64,000 nucleotides of DNA from contig NZ_JAQNDL010000001.1 of the NCBI RefSeq assembly GCF_028368995.1, positions 1,054,001-1,118,000 of the forward strand. The letters run 5' to 3'. Below the pieces are notes generated by a model. It saw nothing but the letters and a program-made list of their open reading frames with translations. It searched no databases and was not told the DNA's origin. This document shows positions 52,156-60,278 of the stretch, piece by piece. The stretch comes from Nannocystis bainbridge. Lineage in GTDB: Bacteria > Myxococcota_A > Polyangia > Nannocystales > Nannocystaceae. A program made the position numbers and the translations under genes. Numbering within the stretch: position 1 is the first letter of the stretch; each line of letters begins with the position of its first letter.

Positions 52156-52516
52156 GTCGAGGACCTGCGCGCCACCTGGGGCCTGCACATCCCCTTCTGC
52201 CTGACCAACCCGAAGATCTACGCTGAGGCCGACCGACGCAGGATCGCCGCCGCGGGCCGGCTTTGTCCTCACGCCGATGAGCTCGGCCCCGCTGCTGGCC
52301 TCGGCGCTGTGTTGGCGCTACTCGAACGTTACGCCGAGGACCGCGACCTCGGGCCATCCGTGTCCACGCGCGAGGCCGTGATCGCTGTGATCACGACCCG
52401 CCACCCCGGTCGTCCGGGCCTCGACGCCTGCAGCCGCGGCCATCGCCTTGCGCGCCGTACTGCAAGAGGCCGCGCGCGTGACGGCGGGACAGCGAGGTGA
52501 CCCCTTCCGTGAGTGA
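52156..52516 (+). pseudogene. remnant of a TetR-type regulator C-terminal domain
   Basis: The frame starting at 52156 reads VEDLRATWGLHIPFCLTNPKIYA, then EADRRRIAAAGRLCPHADELGPAAGLGAVLALL, like the ligand-domain helices of many TetR proteins but with an internal deletion. Another frame then reads AAAIALRAVLQEAARVTAGQRGDPFRE before a stop at 52514-52516, matching the usual family ending. The HTH part is missing and a frameshift separates the two blocks. So it is a decayed gene rather than a functional regulator. Confidence 0.55.
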
Positions 52517-52783
52517 GTCGACACATGCGTGAGTGGCGAGCGGGTCTATCCGTTTGCTCGAACGACCCCGCACAGGAAGCCTACACCCTTGCGCAGTTGG
52601 AGGGCCGAGCTACCTGCTTGGTGCGGTGGATCGGGACTCAATCTACTCCGTTGCGTCGTCGGAAGATGAAGCTATTTGCTCGGCAATCCCCTCGGACAGC
52701 ATCTGCGCGCAGTTTGTGCTGGACGACGAGACGTTTTAGTAACCGGCTTCACATGAGCGGCAGAATGATGCTTCGCGGCAGAA

Positions 52784-52806
52784 CAGGAGGAATTTAATTC
52801 CTCCTG
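52784..52806. promoter_or_regulatory. perfect 11-bp inverted repeat containing AGGAGG
   Basis: Arms CAGGAGGAATT and AATTCCTCCTG are separated by one T. Each arm contains an AGGAGG-type Shine-Dalgarno sequence or its complement. It lies 26 bp before ATG 52833, so it could act as terminator for the decayed region, as an operator, or as a fold that hides a ribosome site. There is no T tail on the + strand. Confidence 0.5.
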
Positions 52807-52832
52807 CGGAATCGATGTGTTAGGGCTAAAGC

Positions 52833-53348
52833 ATGGTGCCGATGCAAACCCTGCAACTCGCTCGCAAGGCGAACGCGACCCCCAAGAGCCCGATTGGTCT
52901 CCTCAAGGTGGTTTTCATTCTGGGCTACGGGACCCCTGGCTCGGTGGTTATCGCTCGCCTCGATGTTATGGGGGCCGCCGAGCGGACGCTGCTCCTGGGA
53001 TTCTTGATGTTCTATCCGCTCGTCATTCTGTCGGTCCTCTATTTGCTGGTGTCTAGGCATTATTCGAAGCTGTACACCCCCTATGATTTTCGAAAAGAGG
53101 CCCACTTCCTCGCATTGGCCCGGCTGCTGATCTCGAAGCCCATGAAAATTCACGCCAAGAGGAATTCCGCGGTGGAAGAGCTGCCGGGAGAGGCTGGGCT
53201 GGGCCCGCTCACCCTGGAGCCGGCGCCTCGTATTGCGGCGGATGAGGCGTCCGTGAAGAATGAGCTAGACCTTCCCGCCCCCTCGCGGAGGGGGCCAACA
53301 GAGGGCACAGGACGATCGCATCGATCCCGAACTCCGGCGGGTGGGTAA
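52833..53348 (+). CDS. small membrane protein
   Basis: 171 residues with two hydrophobic helices (VVFILGYGTPGSVVIARLD is weak; LLLGFLMFYPLVILSVLYLLV is clear). The segment VSRHYSKLYTPYDFRKEAHF after the helix resembles a cytoplasmic motif (HHxKLYAPxDFRxE) that I associate with uncharacterised proteobacterial membrane proteins. The C-terminal third is polar and low-complexity. Local GC is lower than in the conserved part of the window, as expected of acquired DNA. Confidence 0.55.
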   Translation: MVPMQTLQLARKANATPKSPIGLLKVVFILGYGTPGSVVIARLDVMGAAERTLLLGFLMFYPLVILSVLYLLVSRHYSKLYTPYDFRKEAHFLALARLLISKPMKIHAKRNSAVEELPGEAGLGPLTLEPAPRIAADEASVKNELDLPAPSRRGPTEGTGRSHRSRTPAGG

Positions 53349-53521
53349 ATTGGGCCGGGGACTTGGCCTGCCAGCTCCATCCGCGGAACCGGTCCTCGAC
53401 GCAGCGTCCGAGCTCAGCATGAGCAGACCCGCTGTTGATGGCTCGCTCGCCACCTCCAGGGCGTGCCCGGCACACGATGGCACGCGGCGAGGTCGTGTTG
53501 CAGCGCCGACGCGGCTCGAGA

Positions 53522-53953
53522 TCAGGCGTCGCTCAGCCGGCTTTTCCTCGCCTCGTTGCGGGACTGGCGAGGCTCTGCCAGCAGCTCGACGACCTTCTTG
53601 CCGAACTTGACGATGAGCTGGGGCCGCAGCTCGGCGAGGCTGAAGCCCATCTCGCGCTGCCCTTTGACGAAGTGCGCGCAGGTGACGGCATAGAGGGGGT
53701 ACCTCGACCTGTTGCCGCGCCCGCCTGTGCCCTCGGGCTTCGGCAGGAGGCCAGCACGAACCCAGTCGGTGAGAGAAAGCTTTTCGATGCCGCCTGCACC
53801 GGCCACTTGCTCGGCGAGCACATAGACGTTGGGGAGCGACTTGAACACCTCGACGGCTCCCTGGGTCATCGCCGCCTCGACCTCTTCGGAAGTGGCGAAG
53901 CGCGGAAGGGTCTTGAGCTCCTGAGGCATGGCCGCTGGGGATGTTGCCATCAT
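53522..53953 (-). CDS. MerR-like DNA-binding protein
   Basis: 143 residues from ATG 53953 (followed by a second ATG). The N-terminus contains SEEVEAAMTQGAVEVFKSLPNVYVLAEQV. The central LSLTDWVRAGLLPKPEGTGGRGNRSRYPLYAVTCAHFVKGQREMGFSLAELRPQLI matches a MerR winged-helix core. In it LTDWVRAGLLP is the recognition helix region, and the Gly/Arg loop with RYP is the wing. The C-terminal effector domain is minimal. It is transcribed divergently from the kinase operon with a TGTATGCCGCATACA palindrome between them, so it is a good candidate to bind that site (inference). Confidence 0.65.
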   Translation of the reverse strand: MMATSPAAMPQELKTLPRFATSEEVEAAMTQGAVEVFKSLPNVYVLAEQVAGAGGIEKLSLTDWVRAGLLPKPEGTGGRGNRSRYPLYAVTCAHFVKGQREMGFSLAELRPQLIVKFGKKVVELLAEPRQSRNEARKSRLSDA

Positions 53954-54149
53954 CTCGCAAGTTTTTCTCGAATTTCCCCGGCGATCTCCCGGCAGGGGCG
54001 CCCCACCGGTCGTAGAAGACCTCGCGGCCTGTGCGCCGCGCGTCGTGCGGCTGGGGAGAGTGGACCGAGGTGGAGGTCGACCGGTGATCCTTGCGCGCTC
54101 CGAAGAGCATGGTTCTCCATGTCGGCACGCAGGTCTTTTTCGACGCTTT

Positions 54150-54187
54150 CTGTCCAAAGAGCCAGGTAGCGATGTATGCCGCATACA
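54150..54187 (+). promoter_or_regulatory. CTGTCCA-N16-TGTATGCCGCATACA block before kinase operon
   Basis: CTGTCCA (54150-54156) and the palindrome TGTATGCCGCATACA (54173-54187) are 16 nt apart. The same block with the same spacing occurs on the minus strand at 60077-60040. The operator lies 25 bp before GTG 54213. The spacing from CTGTCC to TGTATG is 17 bp, as for a -35/-10 pair, so the palindrome may overlap the -10 region. Confidence 0.55.
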
Positions 54188-54212
54188 AGATTTCCGCGGC
54201 TGAACGGGCTCT

Positions 54213-55979
54213 GTGAGCTGGTTGACCATGACAATCTGCTCGTGCATCGTCGCGGACGTGTTGGGGGATCACGAAGTGCCTGCTCTGCAGGCGAGCCCTC
54301 CTTGCGGGCAAGGGTGCGAAGAAGAACCCGACGAGGAAGAGGTCGACGATCTCCTCGACGAGGACTCGCAGGCGCCGGGGCTGGTGGCCGAGGCGGGCGC
54401 CGCGCTCGTGGTCGGTGATCGCATCGAGCTCTACGAGCCGATCGGGGACGGAGCGACCGGGCAGGTCTTTCGCGGCTACCACCGCAAGCTCCGGCTTCCT
54501 GTCGCCGTGAAGGCGCTCTACGACGACCTGCAGCTCCGCGACGATAGCCGCGAGCGCTTCCGACGCGAGGCTCAAGCGCTCGGGCATCTTCAGCATCCCG
54601 GCATCGTCCGGATCTACGACCTCGTCGAGCTCGAGGACGGGCGAATGTTTCTGTGCATGGAGCTGCTCCGCGGGCAGACCTTGAACGCGCTGCGGAAGGC
54701 CGGCCATCGGTTCCGACCGGAGCAGGCCGTCGACATCGGACTCCACCTCTGCGACGCGCTCCAATGCGCCCACAGCGAGGGCATCCTCCACCGCGATCTC
54801 TCCGCGTCGAACGTCATGCTCCTGCCGGAGTCGTTCGACGAGGCCGACCTCCGGAACGCCCCCCGCGGCGGGCGGATCAAGGTCTTCGACTGGGGGCTCT
54901 GCAAGTACCTCGACCGGTTCTGGTCGAGAGGCGAGCACCGCCACGACGCGCCGCCGGGCTCGCGGATGGCGACCCCGATGGGGGCGCGGTTCGGCACGCC
55001 CGAGTACATGGCGCCGGAGCTGCTCGCCAAGGATGGCCCCCACACGCCCACGCCCTCGACCGACGTATATGCCGCGGGCGTCGTCTTGTTCGGGCTGCTC
55101 ACGGCGGGCATGCCGTTTCGCCCGGGGAACCGCAGGCGTCCGCGCGCCATCGCGGAGTTCGTACCGGGCTTCGCGTGCCCCGAGCTCGAGGCGGTGATCC
55201 AGCGAGCGATCGACCACAACCCGGTCACGCGCACCCAGACGATGAGGGCCCTCCGCGACGGCCTCGAGCTCGCTCGAGCGGCGCTGGCCAGCGCATCGAG
55301 TTCGATGAACGCGCCGCCCATGGTGCCCTTCCGGGTGTCGCTCGAGCAGGCGCGTATCGATGCCTCGACCGCGAGCGTTGGGTCTGAGCTCGCGCTTTCG
55401 AAAGGGCCGGCGCTGCCCGCCGATCCTGCGTCCTCGGCCCCGCTCGTCGAAGTGCGGACGGGCGTGATCCATCGTGCGATACGTCGGCGTCTGCTCGACG
55501 CAATCGGCGGCGCCATGCTCGGGGTCGTGGGGACGCTCGCTGCGCTTCGAGGGGCCCCTCCGAGCGCGGCTCTGGCCCCGGCCGCAGCTCCCGGTGTTGC
55601 TGACGAACCCGTCGTCCTCGCCGGGCGCCTCGAGCGTCCGCTTGCCCAGCCGCGCGAGGAGGTCGAGGCGCCAGTGAGCACGCCCGCTGCTGTACACGCG
55701 CCACCGCCTCCAGAGGAGGCGAGACCGACAGCAGAGCGGTCCTTGCCGACCATGCGCGAGGCGCTGGATCGGGCTGCCGAGCCCCTGCGTCGCTGCGCCA
55801 AGATCGCGGGCTGCCCGCTGTTCGTCGAATTCACGGCGGCGGCGCAGCTCGATCACTTCGCCTCGGTGTCGGCGGACGTCGACGCATCCGACGTCCTTGG
55901 TTGCGTAGACGACTCGACCCGCGAGATCCGGTTCCAACCGACCGCGCCGGTCTTCTTTACGGAGGTCTACAGCCCATGA
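54213..55979 (+). CDS. Ser/Thr protein kinase with C-terminal transmembrane region
   Basis: 588 residues from GTG 54213; ATG 54228 is an alternative. An acidic N-terminal segment precedes the kinase domain (about 70-360). The glycine loop reads GDGATGQVF, with K100 in VAVKAL. HRDLSASN starts at H193 with catalytic D195. The metal-binding motif reads DWG at 226-228 instead of DFG; APE (GTPEYMAPE) is present. It is probably active, the DFG change being conservative. A transmembrane helix is near 428-448 (LDAIGGAMLGVVGTLAAL), followed by a proline-rich periplasmic part with Cys pairs. It overlaps the next gene by ATGA. Confidence 0.85.
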   Translation: MSWLTMTICSCIVADVLGDHEVPALQASPPCGQGCEEEPDEEEVDDLLDEDSQAPGLVAEAGAALVVGDRIELYEPIGDGATGQVFRGYHRKLRLPVAVKALYDDLQLRDDSRERFRREAQALGHLQHPGIVRIYDLVELEDGRMFLCMELLRGQTLNALRKAGHRFRPEQAVDIGLHLCDALQCAHSEGILHRDLSASNVMLLPESFDEADLRNAPRGGRIKVFDWGLCKYLDRFWSRGEHRHDAPPGSRMATPMGARFGTPEYMAPELLAKDGPHTPTPSTDVYAAGVVLFGLLTAGMPFRPGNRRRPRAIAEFVPGFACPELEAVIQRAIDHNPVTRTQTMRALRDGLELARAALASASSSMNAPPMVPFRVSLEQARIDASTASVGSELALSKGPALPADPASSAPLVEVRTGVIHRAIRRRLLDAIGGAMLGVVGTLAALRGAPPSAALAPAAAPGVADEPVVLAGRLERPLAQPREEVEAPVSTPAAVHAPPPPEEARPTAERSLPTMREALDRAAEPLRRCAKIAGCPLFVEFTAAAQLDHFASVSADVDASDVLGCVDDSTREIRFQPTAPVFFTEVYSP

Positions 55980-57043
55980 TGTTCACCGCGTGGATCCTGT
56001 CCACGGTCCTGTTGGCGTCGCTGACCTCGGAGGCGAAGTGCGAGCCCACGGACCTCGCGTGCAAGGCCGCGGACTTCGTCCGACAAGCGAAGGACGCCAA
56101 GACTCCCGAGCTCCGCGCGCAGTACCTGCACGCCGCCCACCGCTCCTACCTCGCGCTGTTCGATCAGACCGGCGACGTGAAGCACCTGTGCGCCGCCCGG
56201 AGGATGTTCGATCGTAGCGTGGCGACCGCGGGCAAGTCCGCGGGCTCCAAGGCGCGGCGCGAGGAGCTCGAGGCGCGTGAGCGACGTGCCAACGTCGAGT
56301 GCCGCGACAAGCCGGCGCGCACGCCCAAGCCCAAGTCGCCACTGGTAGCGCGCGTCCAGGACTCTCCCCGCTCCGGGGATCGTACAGAGCTCCCATCGGC
56401 GACCGGCTCGGCCGCCTCGACGACTGATTCGGCAAACTCGGCGACCGACCCGACCGCTGCGGCGACCGCCCCGGCTGCTCCGCCTCTGACGCCGGCGAAG
56501 GAAGTCATCGCGGACCTCGCCGAAGTCTCTCGCTCGCCGGTTCACGCCGCACCGCCGGCCGACCTCGCTCCCGTCCGCGGAGCGGGCGCGCTCCCGTCGA
56601 CCTCGGCTGCGAGGCCACCGACCGTCGCGCCAACCGTCGACGGGCCCGCACGTGCGCCGTCACCGGCACCCGCGAGCACGTCAGCGCCGCGGCCCGGTAG
56701 CGACCTCCTGATCGCCGGCGGCGTGACGCTCGGAGCCGGGCTCGCGCTCACCGCGGCCGCGAGCTACTTCGGTCACGGCCTCGTCGAGGTCAAGCGCGAC
56801 GCGGTGGCCCTGCACGCCGAGGCCATGGGCGCTCCGACCGATGCACAACGCGAAGAAGAGCAAGCGCTGGGTCGAGAGTATCGCCGCAACGGCCCCCCGG
56901 CGCTGGCGCTCGCGCTCACCGGCGGCGCCTCCCTCGTCACCGCGGCGATCCTGCTCGGCATTGGCGGCAAGCGGGCTCGCGCCGCCTCGAACACCGCCCT
57001 CGTGCCCCATCCCGGCGGCATCGCCGTGCGCATGAACTTCTAG
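55976..57043 (+). CDS. exported/membrane protein of kinase operon
   Basis: 355 residues. ATG 55976 (ATGATG) overlaps the kinase stop by 4 bp with GGAGG 10 nt upstream, so the genes are translationally coupled. A signal peptide (MMFTAWILSTVLLASLTSEAK) is followed by a small Cys-containing domain (CEPTDLACKAADFVRQAKDAKTPELRAQYLHAAHRSYLALFDQTGDVKHLCAARRMF), a long Ala/Pro/Thr/Ser linker and two C-terminal hydrophobic helices. It has the same overall layout as the 23256-24110 protein. Function unknown; likely works with the kinase. Confidence 0.7.
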   Translation: MMFTAWILSTVLLASLTSEAKCEPTDLACKAADFVRQAKDAKTPELRAQYLHAAHRSYLALFDQTGDVKHLCAARRMFDRSVATAGKSAGSKARREELEARERRANVECRDKPARTPKPKSPLVARVQDSPRSGDRTELPSATGSAASTTDSANSATDPTAAATAPAAPPLTPAKEVIADLAEVSRSPVHAAPPADLAPVRGAGALPSTSAARPPTVAPTVDGPARAPSPAPASTSAPRPGSDLLIAGGVTLGAGLALTAAASYFGHGLVEVKRDAVALHAEAMGAPTDAQREEEQALGREYRRNGPPALALALTGGASLVTAAILLGIGGKRARAASNTALVPHPGGIAVRMNF

Positions 57044-57052
57044 GAGGTCCCC

Positions 57053-58735
57053 ATGTCCCCCCGCTACGAATTCTTGCTCGTGGTCGTCACGCTGGCCGCC
57101 TGCCCTCCGCCCTGGGAGTTCTTCCCCGCGTGCGACGACGGGACGGGCTGCGCGTCGACCTCCACCAGCTCGACGTCCGGCTACGCCACCACCACCGGCG
57201 GCTTGCCGACCGGCGAGATCCAGACGGCGGCGAGCGGCAGCTCCGAGCCGGGGTCGTCGACGGGGATCGACACGCCCTCGCTCGACCTCCCGCCGGAGGG
57301 CCCGACCCTGGAGGCCGAGCCGGACGCGCTCGAAAAAGCCGGCACGACGGACCTCAAGCTCCACAAGATCCCGCCGGACATCGAGTCGGTCGAGCTCAAG
57401 CTCAACGGCAAGCTCCTCGCCGAGCTGACGCCGGACGACTTCCCATACACGTGGGAGGCCTTCTCGGAGAAGGACAACGGGGAGCACACCTTCGAGGCGC
57501 GCCTCAAGAACAAGAAGGGTCAGAGTCAGACGATCGAGGCGAAGGTCTTGGTCAAGCTCCCGCCGCCGGGGAGCGTGCGGTGCTCGTTCCCCGTCGACCT
57601 GGCGAGCGAGCCGCCGGGGACCTTCTCCGCCATCCTGTACACCGAGGACGCTATCGTCGTCGGCGGCTGGCGCGACATCGGCAGCGGCGCGCGCATGGTC
57701 GTGCACAAGCTCGACCCGGACTTCTGCACGCCACAGCCGGGTTGGCCGCGGATGATCGGGGACTGGACCGAGTACCCAGCCCTCGCCTCTAAATTCTCGG
57801 TCGTGGCGGCCCTGGCCCTCGACGAGCACGGCAACATCGTGGTCGGCGGCAACCTGCTCGAGGGCTCGCTGCCGCAACGCTACACGGTGATGCTGACGCC
57901 GGAGGGCGACGCCATCGCCGACACCGAGGTCGTCGGGCTGGTCGGCGAGGCCGTCTCGGGCGTGGCGATCACGCCCCAGCCCGCCCCGATCGTCGTCGCG
58001 GTGGGGTGGTGGACCGTGAGCGAGAACCCGGTGTCGACCGACTGGCGGTGGTGGCGCATCCACTCGGCCGAGGACGTGAACACAATGGGCGCCCCGGCCC
58101 CCTGGACCGAGGACGAGCAGCCGGATTTCTTCAACACATTTAGCGAGCGGGCGCGCGCGGCCGCCCTTCATCCAGACACGGGCATCCTCTATATCGTCGG
58201 CGATCGGGACTACAAGGACGACTTCAACAATGTCTGGATTCGGAGCTGGACCGCTCGCGTCGATCCATTGACAGGGGCGATGCTGAGTTCACCATGGACC
58301 TCGGCTGGCGATGGACTCTACCTGCAAGACGCGACGACGTCGCTCGCCTTCTGCGGCGAGCGACTGATCGGGTCTGGGTGGACGCAACGCACCCCAATCA
58401 ACACGAGCAAGCGGCAGCAGTCGACCCGCTGGATCGAGGTCGACGGGACCTCAACCCACTGGATCGCCGAGTCTACGCCGAGCGAAGGCTTCGGCGCCGC
58501 GTGTGACCGCGAAGGGAAAGCGGTTGTGGCGGGGAAGCGCCCGTCGATCGACCTTGACGCACAGGTCTTTGCGTTCATGGATGCGGAAGGCCCTCGCATC
58601 CCCTACACGTTCCACGTTGAGGGTGATGACGCCGCCCTTGGAATGGCCTGCGACGTGCGAGGATTCTGCGCATGGCCAGGCTACCGCACAATCGACGGGC
58701 ATTCGGTGGCCGTAGTGCAGGTGCACCACCCGTGA
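57053..58735 (+). CDS. large lipoprotein of kinase operon, beta-propeller-like
   Basis: 560 residues from ATG 57053 with AGGAGG 5 nt upstream, the strongest ribosome site in the region. The lipobox is VTLAAC; a Thr/Ser/Gly linker follows. An Ig-like N-terminal part (about 105-180) precedes a repeated pattern of beta segments with Gly-Asp/Asn and Trp (AIVVGGWRDIGSGARMVVHKLD; NIVVGGNLLEGSLPQRYTVMLTPEGD; ILYIVGDRDYK), suggesting a propeller. It is third in the operon with kinase and membrane protein, so it may be the external sensor or anchor. Confidence 0.7.
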   Translation: MSPRYEFLLVVVTLAACPPPWEFFPACDDGTGCASTSTSSTSGYATTTGGLPTGEIQTAASGSSEPGSSTGIDTPSLDLPPEGPTLEAEPDALEKAGTTDLKLHKIPPDIESVELKLNGKLLAELTPDDFPYTWEAFSEKDNGEHTFEARLKNKKGQSQTIEAKVLVKLPPPGSVRCSFPVDLASEPPGTFSAILYTEDAIVVGGWRDIGSGARMVVHKLDPDFCTPQPGWPRMIGDWTEYPALASKFSVVAALALDEHGNIVVGGNLLEGSLPQRYTVMLTPEGDAIADTEVVGLVGEAVSGVAITPQPAPIVVAVGWWTVSENPVSTDWRWWRIHSAEDVNTMGAPAPWTEDEQPDFFNTFSERARAAALHPDTGILYIVGDRDYKDDFNNVWIRSWTARVDPLTGAMLSSPWTSAGDGLYLQDATTSLAFCGERLIGSGWTQRTPINTSKRQQSTRWIEVDGTSTHWIAESTPSEGFGAACDREGKAVVAGKRPSIDLDAQVFAFMDAEGPRIPYTFHVEGDDAALGMACDVRGFCAWPGYRTIDGHSVAVVQVHHP

Positions 58736-58746
58736 CCGACGCCTTC

Positions 58747-59853
58747 TTACTGAGGGATATGGAGATTCTCGCAGAGCATCACGATCTCGTCGACGAAGCT
58801 CTCGAACGGCTCCGCGTAGCTCGGCTCGCAGATCGAGACGAAATGTCCGTGAGCGACGTTGTCCGCGAGTTCCCGAAGAGGATTCACGTCTTCAACAGGA
58901 TTGAAGGGGTTGCATAGATTGCCAAAGCCCGCGTCGATGTCCGTGGAGAATGCGAGCACAGCAAACGCGTCCTCATTATCGTGCTTGGCGTCTCGAAGAG
59001 ACTGGGCCCAGCTCTCCACCGTGCCCGGAGAGAAGGCGTCATAGCCATCATCGAACAGGGTCACGACGAGTAGTGCATCCTCGCGGAGAAATCCCGCGTT
59101 ACAACCTTCCGGCGCGTTGAGCTCGAAGCTGATAGCGTGGACCATTCCTGCGGCAGTCTCAGGGACCGCTCCATTAATGCCAACCTGAGTCAGGCAGGCG
59201 AACGACTGCTCGAACATAGGATCCTCACCCAAAATATATCGATGCCCTCCGTAGAAGTCGCATCGCCGGTTTGCCGAACCTGCACCGGCGGGAAAGGTTA
59301 CACCCGCACCGAGCGTCGTATCACAAGCATCGAGCTCTGCCTTGCACAACGGGGGCTTTGCATTGTACGTACAGTCCTCCGCGTCCGCGCAGTTACTGCA
59401 GGAGTCCATATTGAAAGCTCCGGTAGGGCTCGCCGACAACACCCGAACATCGAACTCGCCTAGTTGATCCTGGATCTTCTTCATGAAGATGGGGAAGGCG
59501 TCGGAGAGCTGCTTCTGAACCTCCTCCATTCCGCCCCACGCGCTAATTACGAAAAGAAAGTCGATCTTGCCCTTGCACCCGATCGGAGGCATGGGGGGAG
59601 CGTCGGGCACGGCCATGTCGAGTTTGGGCCCGTCCTGCCCGGTGCTTGTCGAGCCCGACCAGCCGGACGAGCTGGTTGACGACGTCGAGCTCGAGTCCGA
59701 CTCCGCCATAGCGTCCGTCGAGCTGCTCGAGCCGACCGGGACCGTCGTCACTCCGGGATGGCTCGGGCCCGAAAACCCGGTCGCGGCATCCCCGCCGTTG
59801 CAGGCGACGGTCAGACCGAGGAGGACGGCGAAGCTGAAGAACCCGGGCCGCAC
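58747..59853 (-). CDS. vWA-like lipoprotein with degenerate metal site
   Basis: 368 residues from GTG 59853; the signal (FFSFAVLLGLTVAC) has a lipobox and a Ser-rich linker follows. The rest resembles the myxobacterial vWA lipoproteins whose usual motif is DILFVIDNSGSM. Here it reads KIDFLFVISAWGGM, so the DxSxS metal-ion site is lost. Later parts (DFYGGHRYILGEDPMFEQSFACLTQVGINGAVPETAAGMVHAIS, LREDALLVVTLFDDGYDAFSPGT) fit the fold, and several Cys (CSNCADAEDC) suggest disulfides. Stop at 58747 is 11 bp from the convergent lipoprotein stop. A CTGTCCA/TGTATGCCGCATACA block lies upstream. Confidence 0.75.
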   Translation of the reverse strand: MRPGFFSFAVLLGLTVACNGGDAATGFSGPSHPGVTTVPVGSSSSTDAMAESDSSSTSSTSSSGWSGSTSTGQDGPKLDMAVPDAPPMPPIGCKGKIDFLFVISAWGGMEEVQKQLSDAFPIFMKKIQDQLGEFDVRVLSASPTGAFNMDSCSNCADAEDCTYNAKPPLCKAELDACDTTLGAGVTFPAGAGSANRRCDFYGGHRYILGEDPMFEQSFACLTQVGINGAVPETAAGMVHAISFELNAPEGCNAGFLREDALLVVTLFDDGYDAFSPGTVESWAQSLRDAKHDNEDAFAVLAFSTDIDAGFGNLCNPFNPVEDVNPLRELADNVAHGHFVSICEPSYAEPFESFVDEIVMLCENLHIPQ

Positions 59854-60037
59854 ACGCTGACTGTAGCGGAAGTGCGCCTCCCTGTCACGCGTCGGCCGGC
59901 GCCTGGCGACAAGTCTTCGACCGAGACGCCCCGCCTTCACGGTGTTCCTGGACCCCTACATACCGGACCCTGAGCAACAGGCGGGGGCTCGCAGTTGAAC
60001 GTAACGCGCGATCCCGGCTGGCGGACGAACGACAGCA

Positions 60038-60077
60038 CGTGTATGCCGCATACACGGTGGGCTGTCTTTCTGGACAG
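60038..60077 (-). promoter_or_regulatory. CTGTCCA-N16-TGTATGCCGCATACA block, minus strand
   Basis: The palindrome at 60040-60054 extends to CGTGTATGC-C-GCATACACG, a 9-bp perfect dyad with one central base. CTGTCCA (60077-60071 on the minus strand) lies 16 nt before it, exactly as ahead of the kinase operon. It faces the vWA-type lipoprotein gene (start 59853), 186 bp downstream. Confidence 0.55.
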
Positions 60078-60167
60078 GATGGGCTTGGAGAGCATCAGGC
60101 CGAGATGTCGCGCAACAGATTTTAACGATACCAACGGCCCGGTATCCTCGAATTGCCCTTCGGTCCG

Positions 60168-60189
60168 TCGAGCGAGATTCCTCGCTCGA
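60168..60189. promoter_or_regulatory. 9-bp inverted repeat before SUFU gene
   Basis: TCGAGCGAG-ATTC-CTCGCTCGA forms a perfect stem with a 4-nt loop. It sits 11 bp before the third palindrome and about 90 bp before the SUFU start. No T tract follows, so an operator or mRNA hairpin is possible. Confidence 0.45.
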
Positions 60190-60200
60190 GAACTATCGAA

Positions 60201-60215
60201 TGTACGCCGCATACA
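60201..60215. promoter_or_regulatory. third TGTA(T/C)GCCGCATACA palindrome
   Basis: TGTACGCCGCATACA differs from the other copies by one base. CTGTCCA is not found at the usual distance on the plus strand. It lies 63 bp before the first plausible SUFU start and could bring that gene under the same regulator. Confidence 0.5.
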
Positions 60216-60278
60216 ACGATTTTGAGCCGTCAACCAGTTGAGGTTTTCGTCATCTCACATGTTCCTGAGCCGAGCACC

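Larger units (their letters stand above)
59854..60278. other. intergenic region holding two operator palindromes
   Basis: About 425 bp between the divergent vWA lipoprotein and SUFU genes. It is less GC-rich than the rest. Apart from the two palindromes and a 9-bp inverted repeat, no gene or repeat was recognised. Confidence 0.5.
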
